Below are positions 1 through 10,320 of a DNA stretch of 64,000 bases, one piece after another. A program made the position numbers and the translations under genes. Numbering within the stretch: position 1 is the stretch's first letter; each line of letters opens with the position of its first letter. Source of the DNA: Lumnitzera littorea (lineage: Eukaryota > Streptophyta > Magnoliopsida > Myrtales > Combretaceae); contig JAMXBB010000010.1 of the NCBI GenBank assembly GCA_024138015.1, positions 82,081,584-82,145,583 on the forward strand, in the 5' to 3' direction. The notes below the pieces were generated by a model that was given only the letters and a program-made list of their open reading frames with translations, was not told the origin of the DNA and searched no databases.

Positions 1-35
1 CTTAAGTTATTTATGAGTAATATAAGTTTTACATT

Positions 36-605
36 GTGATAACTCCTTCAATTTGTGACTTACACACAATGAGTAAGAAGAAGAACGAGTCCTCTAGGGA
101 ATATACCCAAAGAAGGAGAGGCATGGCATCTAGAGTCATTCCTCCTCTCATTGTGAAAGGATTAATATCCATTTTCATTGACTTATTAGAGGAATCATAT
201 TATGGGCACTTGTTAGGTAACAAAATGGCTAGTTTAGTGGACATTGTACTTATTGGAAGCTAAATTGAAGAAGCCATAAGAATAGGGAAATGAAAAAGAA
301 AAAAACCAACCCTACTAGATTCTAGGCCATACATAAATACTTTAATGTCAAAACCTTCATAAAGTAGGAAAGGCCTAAAGATACCAAAAAGAAAGTTCAC
401 TCAATTCCTTGTCTTGCTATCTGAAGTTTTTGACCAACTAAGAAAGTAAGGCTTAATGCTACAAAAAGTCCCAATACCAAGATACAAGCCAAGGAAATAC
501 CACCCAAATGTATAATGTGAATACCATATGGATCAGCAGGGGCATTTTATTGATAATTGTTGGGAATTGAAAAACATAGTTCAAGACCTAATAGACATAG
601 GGGCA
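36..605 (+). pseudogene. Ty3/gypsy gag fragment with zinc-finger-like motif
   Basis: This is the remains of a retrotransposon capsid (Gag) gene. The first 75 codons contain YTQRRRGMASRV, a PPL core, and FIDLLEE...YYGHLLGN...DIVLIG, matching the plant Ty3/gypsy Gag pattern (YxxRWRxxAxxVxPPL...FIDTL...DxVxxGExIE). After several stops, the same frame resumes at 516-602 with CEYHMDQQGHFIDNCWELK and then VQDLID, the Cys/His knuckle block that normally follows this Gag core. Both pieces share frame 3, so they are one gene broken by substitutions. The left end is cut by the window edge or is lost, and no protease or polymerase follows. It cannot encode a working Gag. The family assignment rests on motif order. 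Confidence 0.75.
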
Positions 606-1324
606 TTCTATCATGCTTTAAAGAGGTGAAGTCATAATAATTCTATTGTGTAAATTATCTTAAGATAGAAGTTTGTCTTATAGTTGTTATTGTTGATTTA
701 GTTCATATTAGGCGTATAAGACTTTACCGTTTTGAAGCATCAAATTCGATGTCTACATGATATAAACCTGTATAATAATTTTTGGAAATAATTGATAAAG
801 TAAACTTATAGTTTGACTTTTCAAAAGAGTAATCATAAAATCAACAGGTACATGTTACTCGATCTATAGACCAAAAGATTAAAAACTAGTGAGCCCCTTG
901 AGAAGACTAGAGTAGTTTTCTTAGCAGTTAGAAAAAATCAACGATAAGAACCAAAAAAAAAAAAAATCAACCAAATTCTTCTCGATCCTCACTCCTTGAT
1001 CCTGTTTGCTAAAATTTTGGTTTTTAGGCATGGTATTTCTAATTCCATTATGAACCTACAAAATATACTATAGGGGAATAAGCGACAACTTGCTTAGTAA
1101 GTGGGATAAAGGTAGAAGTATGCATTCAATACAAAGCAACCAGGGTTATCAAGTAATTTTTAGTTAGATGTAATGTGTATTTAAATAAATGTCATTGCAC
1201 TATGTTGTCCAATCTATTATGACATTAGAGGAATTGCGCTCGCTTTATTCCAGATTAAGGAGTTTGACTTTTCATGCATGAATGGGAACCAAACCAGGGC
1301 TTGTACATTGGAAAATACCCTTTA
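606..1324. other. No gene seen; decayed DNA after gag relic
   Basis: AT-rich sequence with stops in all frames. It may be the decayed continuation of the gag-pol element, but I recognise no protease or reverse transcriptase motif. A 16-base A run lies near 953-966. Confidence 0.4.
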
Positions 1325-1795
1325 CTTGAAACAATCTTCGAACTACGATCCTCAACCTTACCGTGACCTCTTTTGTTATCACTTAGTTTACCTAAGGGTA
1401 GGGAAATGATCATTTCAGCTATCTTCATCAAAGGGGTTTGTGTTTGGCCCAAGAATCTTAGCCATTACCTGTAATGGGTTGCGATACATATCAAGTTAGA
1501 TATTAGGCCAAATTCAAGTTAGTTTGTTTTTAGGGCGATTGATGAAGCTCAAACAATATTCATAGAGCAAACATAACATAGAGCTTGGCTCTTACCATAG
1601 CAAATCAAATCTTAAATACATGTTCTGTACATACATAAGAAACTAACTATAATCACAAGTAAGTACATACCAAAGTCTCTAAGTATTATGAAGTAATACT
1701 TTAAAGTGTGGTGAAGCATTAATTTCACTTACTTGGAACTTTGTTGCTTGCTAATGGTAGTTATCATATTTGTCCCCTTCGCTTGCTGCTATTAT
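1325..1795 (+). repeat. Dispersed repeat family C, copy 1 (LTR-derived fragment)
   Basis: This stretch aligns by eye, in the same orientation, with 63,590-64,000 at the right edge of the window. Shared landmarks in order are an accgtgacctc/actgcgacctc block, gggaaatgatcattt/gggaccatttt, a caaaggggtttgtgtttgg/cgaaggggtcggtatttgg block, the gggttgc(g/a)at(a/g)cat block, a (t)aatcacaa(g/t) stretch, and agtctc(t/c)aagta(t/c)ta followed by ca/ccaacttac(c)tgaa-like sequence. The right-hand copy sits downstream of a TATA-containing LTR, so this is probably a fragment of the same retrotransposon family. The divergence is high. Confidence 0.5.
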
Positions 1796-2951
1796 TTACA
1801 ATTGTTCAAGTTTAGTTCCTATTCAAGCTATGCATTTTATCAATAACTCATTCAATTTCATAAGATTTAAGTTGTTAAACATCAATTTTATTGGTTATTT
1901 ATACTTAGATATTAGAATTTTAGGGTTATTTATAAGTGGCTTTTATATACAATATCCTTTAAGATAGGTTTTGAGTTAAGATGATTGTAGGGGTTTCCAG
2001 CAAGAGACACTTTGAGCTACCTTCTAAGTCACAATGAGATCAAATTTTACACTAAAGCTACCTTTTAAGTTTGGTAAAGTTTTAAGTCTCCTAATTGATT
2101 GCCCTTTGAACCATCCTCTAAGCCTATTTAACCTTAGAATTCTTGGAAAATATCATATGACTTATTTTCTAAAACTATTTTAATCACAATTCAAATAGAA
2201 ATATTTTTTGACTTAACTTCTAAGATAGTTAACACACTATATGAATACATCAAAACTCTGCATTTGGGTTTTTGAGCTCTCATTTCCTTTCCAACAAAAA
2301 TAACACATTGTCACAGACACTCATTCACAACATAATTTAACATCGGTTAAACTATGGTTTTGATTGTTTGCCTACAAAACTATTCTAGCAAAGTCATTTG
2401 ATCGATTATTAAACAACTCATTAATTTAATTGTTATCATAGTTAGCAATTAAACATACCAATTAAATTTTGGATCACTAATGATTTGTAAGGAACTTGTT
2501 TAGTTCAATAACATGTTTAGCAAAAATGGTGTATGAGTATAATTGAAAACAATGGTTTCAACCTTGTAAATTCATTTCTTTCTCTTTTTTTTTTTTAATT
2601 CTAAATCAGCTTCTTCTATTTGCGAAAGTTACGCCAAACCTACTACACTCTAAGGGGTCCTTTTGTCATGCTATCAAACCTATATTAGTTATTTTCAATG
2701 GTCTTATAATGCTACAGTGCTGAGGTCAATAATTGTCATCCTTATTACCTTTTCTTAGTGTAGAAGTCTAATTTTCAAGCTATCTCCACTTCTACGTGGG
2801 TAAAAGCACTTGGTAGACATAAACGCATTAACAATATGATGGTTTAAATATAGTAAATTTTTGAATGAGGACCAGCGGAAGATTATATTATCCATAATGA
2901 CTAAAAATAGTTTAACATTGACCAATATTAGTATGGCACAATCTGACCAAC

Positions 2952-2968
2952 TATATATATATATATAT
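2952..2968. repeat. (TA)n microsatellite
   Basis: Uninterrupted TA dinucleotides, about 8 units. Confidence 0.9.
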
Positions 2969-3108
2969 TTAAAGAGGTCATGCAAACTCAGAATATAAGG
3001 AAAATTATTTATTATACATAACTATAGATTATTAGCATCATATATATACCCTATAAGTAATCCATATAAGTTATAACAACAACAATGATAGTAACTTTTA
3101 TGTGTGGG

Positions 3109-3141
3109 TATATATATATGTATATTTATATATTTACATAC

Positions 3142-3179
<38 letters not shown>
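3109..3179. repeat. Compound (TA)n-(CATA)n-(TA)n microsatellite
   Basis: TA-rich start, then five CATA-type tetranucleotides (about 3,136-3,155), then about 13 uninterrupted TA units ending at 3,179. This is a likely length-polymorphic locus. Confidence 0.9.
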
Positions 3180-5229
3180 CCATGTAACCATATATAGATT
3201 CCGCCTAAGTAATTATTTCACTTCTCATATATCCTTACTTATAGTTAAATATATACGCCTTATCATTGGCAAGAGCACATGTCGGCAACAAGAAAGGAGA
3301 AGAAAAAAGTGAAAAATTGCATTTGAATACTCACCTCTTTATTTATATCAAGCTGCTAATGAAGAGAAAATGTAGCAATTTAACACACCTGAGCATATCT
3401 TTAGCTGCTAGACGTCAATAAGCCCAGTTAAACCTCTCCCAAATGTTGTTGTAAATATCCCACTGAAGCTTCATAAATTCCTAACTAATTAATTTTTTTT
3501 TCCCCTGTCTATATGTTGATGGTTCTCATTAATTCCCTAACTTGACATTTACTACTTCTAAGGAGCAATTTTTGAGGAATGAAGACACTCCATTGTTCAT
3601 ATTTTCCTATACCCATTCCCGTAAGAGAGAGGAGAAATAGGAGTGCTTTACAGATTTTGTATTGCCTCTAGCTTGCGAAAAGAAAGTAACAGTCCTTTGT
3701 GTCAAGTTTTCCTTGCTTTGAGATAAAATATAACTTATGTATCATCATTTGATAATAGACACCAGTGATTTCCCTTCCCTAGCTGCCCTATTCTCTTGCC
3801 ACGACATCGATTGGCAACAATCCATATTATATATTGCTATTACTAGGAGTTATCTCATTAATGATTTATTAGTAAATAATAGTCCTTGTTCATATAGAGT
3901 ATACCAAATATTATATCCTCCTATGGATTGCAAACGTCTTTTTTCCTTGTAAGTTAAGGGTACCATGCTTAATTTATCTATCACTTAGTACATATTCCGA
4001 GCTATGTTCTTAAATATGTTAAATAAATAATTACGATACGTGTATATTTAAGTTGTCTATTAATGTATTTAATAAGTCACATAGTTGATGTAAATATCTC
4101 TTGTGTCTCGTTATATTTTAGAACTCAGAATTTCGAGTTTCGAATAACTAATAATTGATACCGACTACCTTATATTTTATTAATTCAAATAATTTATAAA
4201 TTCTATTTTAAAAACTAGATTTCATGATGTCACTCCAAGTAACTTCTATAGGCTCATTGCGAACCTTGAGCTTAATCGAAGAACTCTTGCAAATCCCTTA
4301 ATTTAGGTGCTAATGTTATGTTTGTTAAATTGCAAGGTCTCACATAATCTAATTAGACTCAGTTGAATGATCGAAGCAAATTTCACAGTAACCTTTACAA
4401 AGTTTGTAAAAGATAAGTGATTCAAATAAAATACTTTGTTTGCATTTCTCATATTTTTAGATCATTCAAACAATAAGGGTGTTTTAAACGACAATATTTG
4501 CAAAACAAGAAGGGTACATATCCCATTAAATTGTGCCAGATAAAATTGGGACGAAATTTAAGATATCTCATCAATTAATAGGTTTAGGATGAAGAGAGAG
4601 AAGTTGAATCCTAAATACTAACCTTAAAACACTTTGAGTGTCAAGTGTTATTAATGTGAGGGTTTAGACTTATTCGAGGTCAATCTTGAACTTAATACAT
4701 AAATTAAAATGACATTAGGCATTCATTTCTAATATCCTAAACGTAAAATCTCTTATCAACCCTATTGAACCTTTAAATAGAGTATTTTCAAAATTAGACT
4801 TTGTCAAGAAACACTTGATAATAGAGCAATTTGGAGAAGAAAATGTTAAAACTAATTTGTATTTGCTCTAGTCTCCACAATTCAATTGTAATTGTTACGT
4901 CTAATAGTTTTTTTTTGTTTTATTTTTTTTAGGTGAAGAAGAGCTTCTTATAAATTGGCTTTTACGATGTTTTTCAATATTTTTATGGGTATTTTGTGGA
5001 TATTAGGTACCTAATTAGAAAATATTTTGATTTTAGATTTTTGATGAATATTTGAGAAGAAAAGAAAGAAAAGAAATCAAGTATTGTTTGATTTAAAATT
5101 GAATTGGAATAGTTATAAGCTTTTAAAAATAGACACGGTCTCTTGATGAAATCATATTAATGGTTGTGTTGGTTTATGTGAAAAATGATAAAAAAGTTAC
5201 GTAATCATTTAACATGGACATGTCTAACT

Positions 5230-6100
5230 GTATTAAAAAATAAAATAAATATCAGAAAGTTACATGAGTAATTGATAAAGTCATGTTGCGCGGGCCGTAT
5301 TGCATTTAATTTGACGTCCAACGTCCATCCCTCGTACAACCGATTGTCAGCCCAACGATCGCATGTCCACGCTATTAATTGATCGATATGCAAACCCCAA
5401 TGTTCAGGTAACGGTTATGAAGCCTAACATGTGTGCGTGGAATCAACATCTTGTGCCATGGGAAATTGATTCCGTTTGTCGCATTGAAATTGGAAATTGA
5501 AGCCGAGCCATGACAAATTAAGTGGAAGCCCATCATGCCATTCAATCATGGCTAATTGCCATAGTCCAACGTGGAGCAAATTGAAGCAAACATTTAAATT
5601 GAAGATGCCATGCAACTTTTACGAATTGCATTAAGGCTTTGTGATGAAATTTTCAAATCCACGTGATGATTTTTATTTTTTAATGTCGGTCCACAATTGA
5701 ATTTTGCGCACGTGCCAGGATTAGGGAATCTAACTCGGAATCAAATATAAAAGAGGAGACGGAGACTTTTTCAAAGAGACTCCGGCTGCGGACAAGAACG
5801 GACAGAACATTCGTAGGCCAAATTTGTTCAATTGATTTCGTAGAGTAATTTAATTTTCCTCTAGTTTTTGTTAACGGGATCAATACCGATTGTAAGTGGT
5901 GGCGTAATTTATGCAAGGATCAAAGAATTGGGATTTCAAAGTTCTTCAACAAAGATTAAGTTTTCTCTTTCTTTTTATTATTTTTGTTCATGGATTATAT
6001 TTTTTCTCTTGTAATTTGTGTGTTTTATTTAATCATGAATTAACCATCTTTGTTGGGATATTGAATTGAAGAATCTGTGATGTTTTTATATTAAATATTT
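5230..6100. repeat. Unidentified repeat-like block with G-box/TATA promoter and pyrimidine-rich leader
   Basis: Base composition becomes less AT-rich than its surroundings from about 5,280. A CACGTG G-box (5,709-5,714) lies 31 bases upstream of TATAAAAG (5,746-5,753), followed by a purine-rich stretch and then a T-rich leader (5,940-6,020). This is the layout of a plant promoter, and LTRs often carry it. I could not find a partner repeat in the window, and open frames on the minus strand (up to 78 codons) match nothing I know. It could be an LTR, a LARD-type element or a remnant 5' gene region. Confidence 0.35.
5709..5753 (+). promoter_or_regulatory. G-box plus TATA box pair
   Basis: CACGTG at 5,709-5,714 and TATAAAAG at 5,746-5,753. 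CACGTG is the known binding site of plant bZIP and bHLH factors. Spacing is plausible for a core promoter, but no downstream coding region is visible. Confidence 0.4.
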
Positions 6101-6654
6101 GAATATTGGTATTCTTTATATTTTTATCAATAAGCATGTATTTTATAATTTATGGAATACATGTTAGAGTGGGTTAAAATCTATAAAAAATAAAATTGAT
6201 TTGATTTATTTCATAGCAAACTAATATCGGATTACAAGTAAAATACAAGAGATTATCCATTATAATTGGATTATGGTTTAGAATATAAAACGGTTAATTA
6301 ACTAAATAATCTTTTCTAAAAATAGAAAGACTTAGTTAATCAATTAAGATAATTCACACTTTAAGAGAAGGTGCTTCCTCGCTTCACTACTTTGAAAACT
6401 CAAAAGGGAATTCAAAGGAAATAATCTAAATCATTTAAGGATCCAATGGTGAAATGTGGTATATTTTAATATCATAATCGTTAACATTATGTCCCAATAT
6501 TTTCATTTGCTGGTTCATTGATTAATCCGTTAAGTGTTGATTTCCTATATTTTCTTATTTAATTAGAAGTAGATTTAATATTTTATATTAATTAGGAATA
6601 GATTTACAGTTATTTATTTTTGTATATTTCGATTTGCCTAGATATAGGTAGGAT
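6101..6654. other. No gene seen
   Basis: AT-rich sequence with no open frame above 60 codons and no recognised motif. Confidence 0.4.
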
Positions 6655-7880
6655 TAATATAACTGAGTTGATATCAGACAAGTGCACTTATCAATTTTAA
6701 TATATCGGATGTGAGTCTGAGTCGATCCTTCAGAGATTTCGAGTACTAATATTAACTTTAACTCTATTATCTAACCGGAAAATCATATTGAGCTAAATGA
6801 ATTAAAAATATTAAAATTAACAAACTAACTTAATTATGAGACTTGATTAAGCAATTTAGAAAGTAATAAAACTAAGAACGACTTCAAGAAGGTAATAACA
6901 TATTTAGGAATTATTTTCCCTAGTGTTTAACATGTGACTGCTTAAAATATATTCAATTTAATTTCTATTATTCTTGACCGGAGGGATTCATAATTAATGT
7001 TAATACCTTTCTCAAGCATATTAACACTAATATTAAATTATTTACCGGAATTTTTTCACTTAGTAATATAACTTAGAATTGCATTAATATATAATGAATT
7101 CCCACACAAATAAACAACTTTCCGGAAAAAACATATATCTTATCTCTAAGTACACATATAATTCTCTCCAATTATATAAAGATCTAATTATATATGTAAT
7201 TTCTCAATCATCATGCATAATATCATAGATTGATACTCTAGAAATATCAATTAACAATTAAACAACATAATTGAATCAAGAAAAGATAGAAATTTTATTA
7301 AAAACTATAAATCAACCCAAGAGTCACATGAAACCCTAGGTTTCATAATCCTAAATATAAGAGTTTTAAGCTATCATAATGAAACTAAAAACGAATTCCA
7401 ACAAAACTAATAAATAAAACATGAAAACCCCTTTTGTTGATGATAAATCTCTTCAATCTTGAAGTTGGGTGTTGCTTTCGCCTTTTTCTTCTCCTTCTCT
7501 TCAAGTTTCTTCACTTCTCGAGTGTCCAATCTCTTTTTCGAAACCCTAGTATGTCCTTTTATAATGTATTATAAGGTTTCTTTTTTTGTCACTAGACACG
7601 GCCTGGGACACAGTCGTATCCCCAGGTTATGTAACTTTCTGACCTTGGCAAATTTTCTTGGGTGGACACAGCCTGGGGACACGACTATGTCCCAAACTAT
7701 GTAACTTCAAAACTTCATAACTTATTCATTTGAACTCCAAATTGAGTGAAACTTGATTCCTTTTCTTCGTTTTCAATCTAAGAACACGTTCAAACCTTGA
7801 AATCAAAATTTTACTCAATTAAGTATCAATTTCTTTAAGGAAAACAAAAAATGTAAGGGAAATACTATAAAATCATCATG
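6655..7880. repeat. Non-coding repeat-like block with internal 70-bp duplication
   Basis: The block begins near a self-complementary motif (acaagtgcacttatc at about 6,679-6,693). A gtcgatcc...cagag stretch follows (6,720-6,740), resembling the gtcgaacccacaggga landmark I know from many plant non-coding repeats. The rest is AT-rich with no long frame. At 7,595-7,735 a unit with gacac(g/a)gcctgggacac and atgtaactt occurs twice, 70 bases apart. No termini were found. Confidence 0.35.
7595..7735. repeat. 70-bp imperfect tandem duplication
   Basis: Two copies starting at 7,595 and 7,665. Each contains gacac(g/a)gcctggg, then a cacg/cagtc element and ctatgtaactt/ttatgtaactt. Confidence 0.7.
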
Positions 7881-9419
7881 TGAAATATGTTTAAAATCAG
7901 AGTTATCACTAGTCGTAATCTCTGTAGAATAATCTAGTCTTCACCAATATTATATTACATATGTAGCCTGGTATACTTGTTGGTAAATTGTGCATTTAAA
8001 GTTTACGCGTATCAAACATAATACACAGATCACCATTTGGGTTATATGCCAAAAGAATGGATGATCACCTTTGCCTTTGGGCAAATTGAAAAAAATAATG
8101 ATGAAAAAAAAATTGGAAGAAGAAGGAAAGAAAAGAGGAAAAGAAAAAGGGCAAGAGAAAAAAAAATGAGAAAATGAAAGGTTCACCTAAGAAAGAGATC
8201 AAGCAATCTACATTGACAAGGGGAGTAAGTCTAAAATACAAAGCCTAAAGCCTAGAAAGATTAGGGGCATATAGCTCATGTAAGGCCTATGCATTGAAAT
8301 AAGAACCTTAAAAGTTGAAATAGCGGGCTAAACACTAAGACCCCCGAAATCCACTCCTTTTGAAAACTTAAACCTCAAATTAAGGCTCGCCCATGATTTT
8401 GCCCCTTTAAAAATTCTTTTGATTGAAGGAAATAACTTATATTTAGTAAAAGTTACTTTTAAAACCAAGGCAAGCATAACATTAGTTTCACTTATAGGAT
8501 TCTTGACTTGTAAACTCAGGTTAAAAAGTGTCTCTTTCAAAAGATGCCATTTCATTAATATTCCTTTTGAAATTAAGGTCTAAATGCCTATATTACATTT
8601 CAGTCCAAAAAAAACTTAATAGATTAATTAAAATGTATCACTTACAAGATGAGTTATAATTTAAGGAATTGTAGTCAAGAGAGAAATTTAAGCTGAAGAT
8701 ATGAGGAAGTTCTCTTAGACTAAAACTACTTTCAATAAGATATATATTCCTAAGTAAGAGGATTTCTAAAGAAGTTATCCTCAATTGCCCCTAACTTAAA
8801 GTTAAATGCCTTATGAAGAAATGCAAAGACCCTTGAGAAAGAAAGAGCTCTCTTAAGTGAAAGATCAAGTTGTTATGCTATTGAAAAAGCCTATCGTGTC
8901 CATACTACTTTCTTAGAACTTGTGAGGAATCTAAAATCTTCTAAAACAAATAAATAAATATAAAAAAATAAAGCGTAATTTCTTAAAAGATTTTTTGTTT
9001 GACAGCTTTGAATGGCTGAGTGTTAAGAATCTCCATTCCTTTTGCATATTCATTCCCTCCTAAGTTGATCTTAGTGGCTAACTTCTTTGATTCTAATGCA
9101 CTCACCCTAATGACAGGTTTTTTTTTTTTTTTTTTAAATGAATTCACTCCCCATCATTCAAGTTTAGGAATCCACTCCCATTTGAAAACTCTTCTCTTAA
9201 GTTGGCCTTAGTGGCTAAAGTCATCTCTCCAATACAATCGCCATCTTAGCTAATGTCATCCAACTCCTTCTAAATCAAAGGCTTGGTCCCTAATGTCCGT
9301 TCTACCTTAGACTACTTTTCATCTCAAGTTTGCAAGTTACAAAAGTTTTTTGTTTACATTACCTCTTTGCTATGTTTCCTACGGATCACTTACTCTTTGG
9401 ATCGCTATTCACAGACTTT
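7881..9419. other. No gene recognised; faint internal repetition
   Basis: No credible protein. Short phrases recur in degenerate form, e.g. atccactccttttgaaaact (8,348), atccactcccatttgaaaac (9,170) and ttagtggctaa (about 9,070 and 9,207). An 18-base T run lies near 9,119-9,136. In family B/Tat-like context this could be the decayed 3' internal region of the element whose LTR begins at 10,321. Confidence 0.35.
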
Positions 9420-9990
9420 AAAATTCTAAGATTACATGCTCATTAAAATGTTGTTCAATCCTCAAATCACTTGCTCATATGCTAAAATCACATGCTCTAG
9501 GAGAGCTATCCTAATTTAAAACCTTCAAGTTGCATGCTCGTTGGTATGTTACCTTATGCTCGGATCGCATGCTATAGGAGTGCTATCCTAATTTAAAACC
9601 TTCGGATTGCTTTCTCATTACAATATTGTCTTATGCTTGGATCTCATGCTCTTGAAGCATAATCCTACTTAAAACCTTTGAATGACATGTTCTTAGAGTG
9701 CTATCCTAATTGACGACCTTGGGATTACATGTTTTTAGAGCATTATCCTATTTGAAATCTTCAGATTGCATGCTCTTGGAGCGCTATCCTAATTTAGAAC
9801 CTTCAGATTGCATGCTCTCCAAGTGCTATTGTGACTTGAAACCTTCGGATTGCATGCTTTTGAAGTGCTATCCCAATTTTAGAACCTTCATATCACATAT
9901 TCTTAGAGCACTATCTTGACTTGAAACCTTTAGATTGCATGCTTTCGGAGCACTATCCTAACTTGAAATTTCCTCTCTTTAAATTTTAGT
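9420..9990. repeat. 42-bp minisatellite with longer 77-bp variant units
   Basis: The core unit reads roughly accttcggattgcatgctc followed by ttggagtgctatcctaattt. Equivalent positions fall at 9,761, 9,803, 9,845, 9,888 and 9,930, giving spacings of 42, 42, 43 and 42. On the left the same core recurs at 9,525, 9,602 and about 9,678, spaced about 77, with an extra segment carrying a second gctcggatcgcatgct-like half unit. Because 42 is divisible by 3, one plus-strand frame (9,710-9,919) stays open and shows a 14-residue repeat around SDCMLL; this is a by-product, not evidence of a protein. It lies about 330 bases upstream of a polypurine tract and LTR start. Confidence 0.85.
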
Positions 9991-10307
9991 TATACTTAAA
10001 AGCATGCCTACTTAGTATAAACTTGTTCTTGGAGTGCATCAGGTTTTCTTATTATGATCAACCTTCAGGTTTTAGGGTATGAACCTGCTTTTAAAAGTAT
10101 AGCCTTTTCTTTTACAAAGACTTATAGGCATGCTTCCCTTTTAATGTTAGCCTTACTTTGTTCCTAATCTCCATAATTCACCTTCATGGATAGTAGATCA
10201 AGCATACAATAGCTAGTTGATGGAAGTGCTTCTTAATGCAAGTATATCCCTAAGGCAAAAATAATGTCTTTTTTTTTTGTGGTAAAGTTTTACCTAAATT
10301 TTATCCC

Positions 10308-10319
10308 AAAGAGGAATAG
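10308..10319 (+). promoter_or_regulatory. Polypurine tract (plus-strand primer) of family B element
   Basis: A run of purines with one T, aaagaggaatag, lies immediately before the sequence tatagacacccc. That sequence matches the terminus of the inverted family B copy at 24,259. A purine tract abutting an LTR start marks the 3' LTR of a plus-strand element. Confidence 0.5.
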
Positions 10320-10320
10320 T

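Larger units (their letters stand above)
1796..5229. other. No gene recognised; AT-rich DNA with microsatellites
   Basis: All open frames are short (under 80 codons) and none has a recognisable motif. The 3,085-3,312 plus-strand frame is only a translation of the TA/CATA microsatellite. The stretch looks like old non-coding or unrecognisably decayed repeat DNA. Confidence 0.5.

Noticed and set aside
3085..3312. Plus-strand frame of 75 codons, IYIYI-rich
   Set aside because: It is a direct translation of a TA/CATA microsatellite; no start context or domain.
9710..9919. Frame with 14-residue repeats (SDCMLL)
   Set aside because: The unit length of 42 bp keeps the frame open automatically; the repeat continues outside the frame with indels, so protein coding is unlikely.
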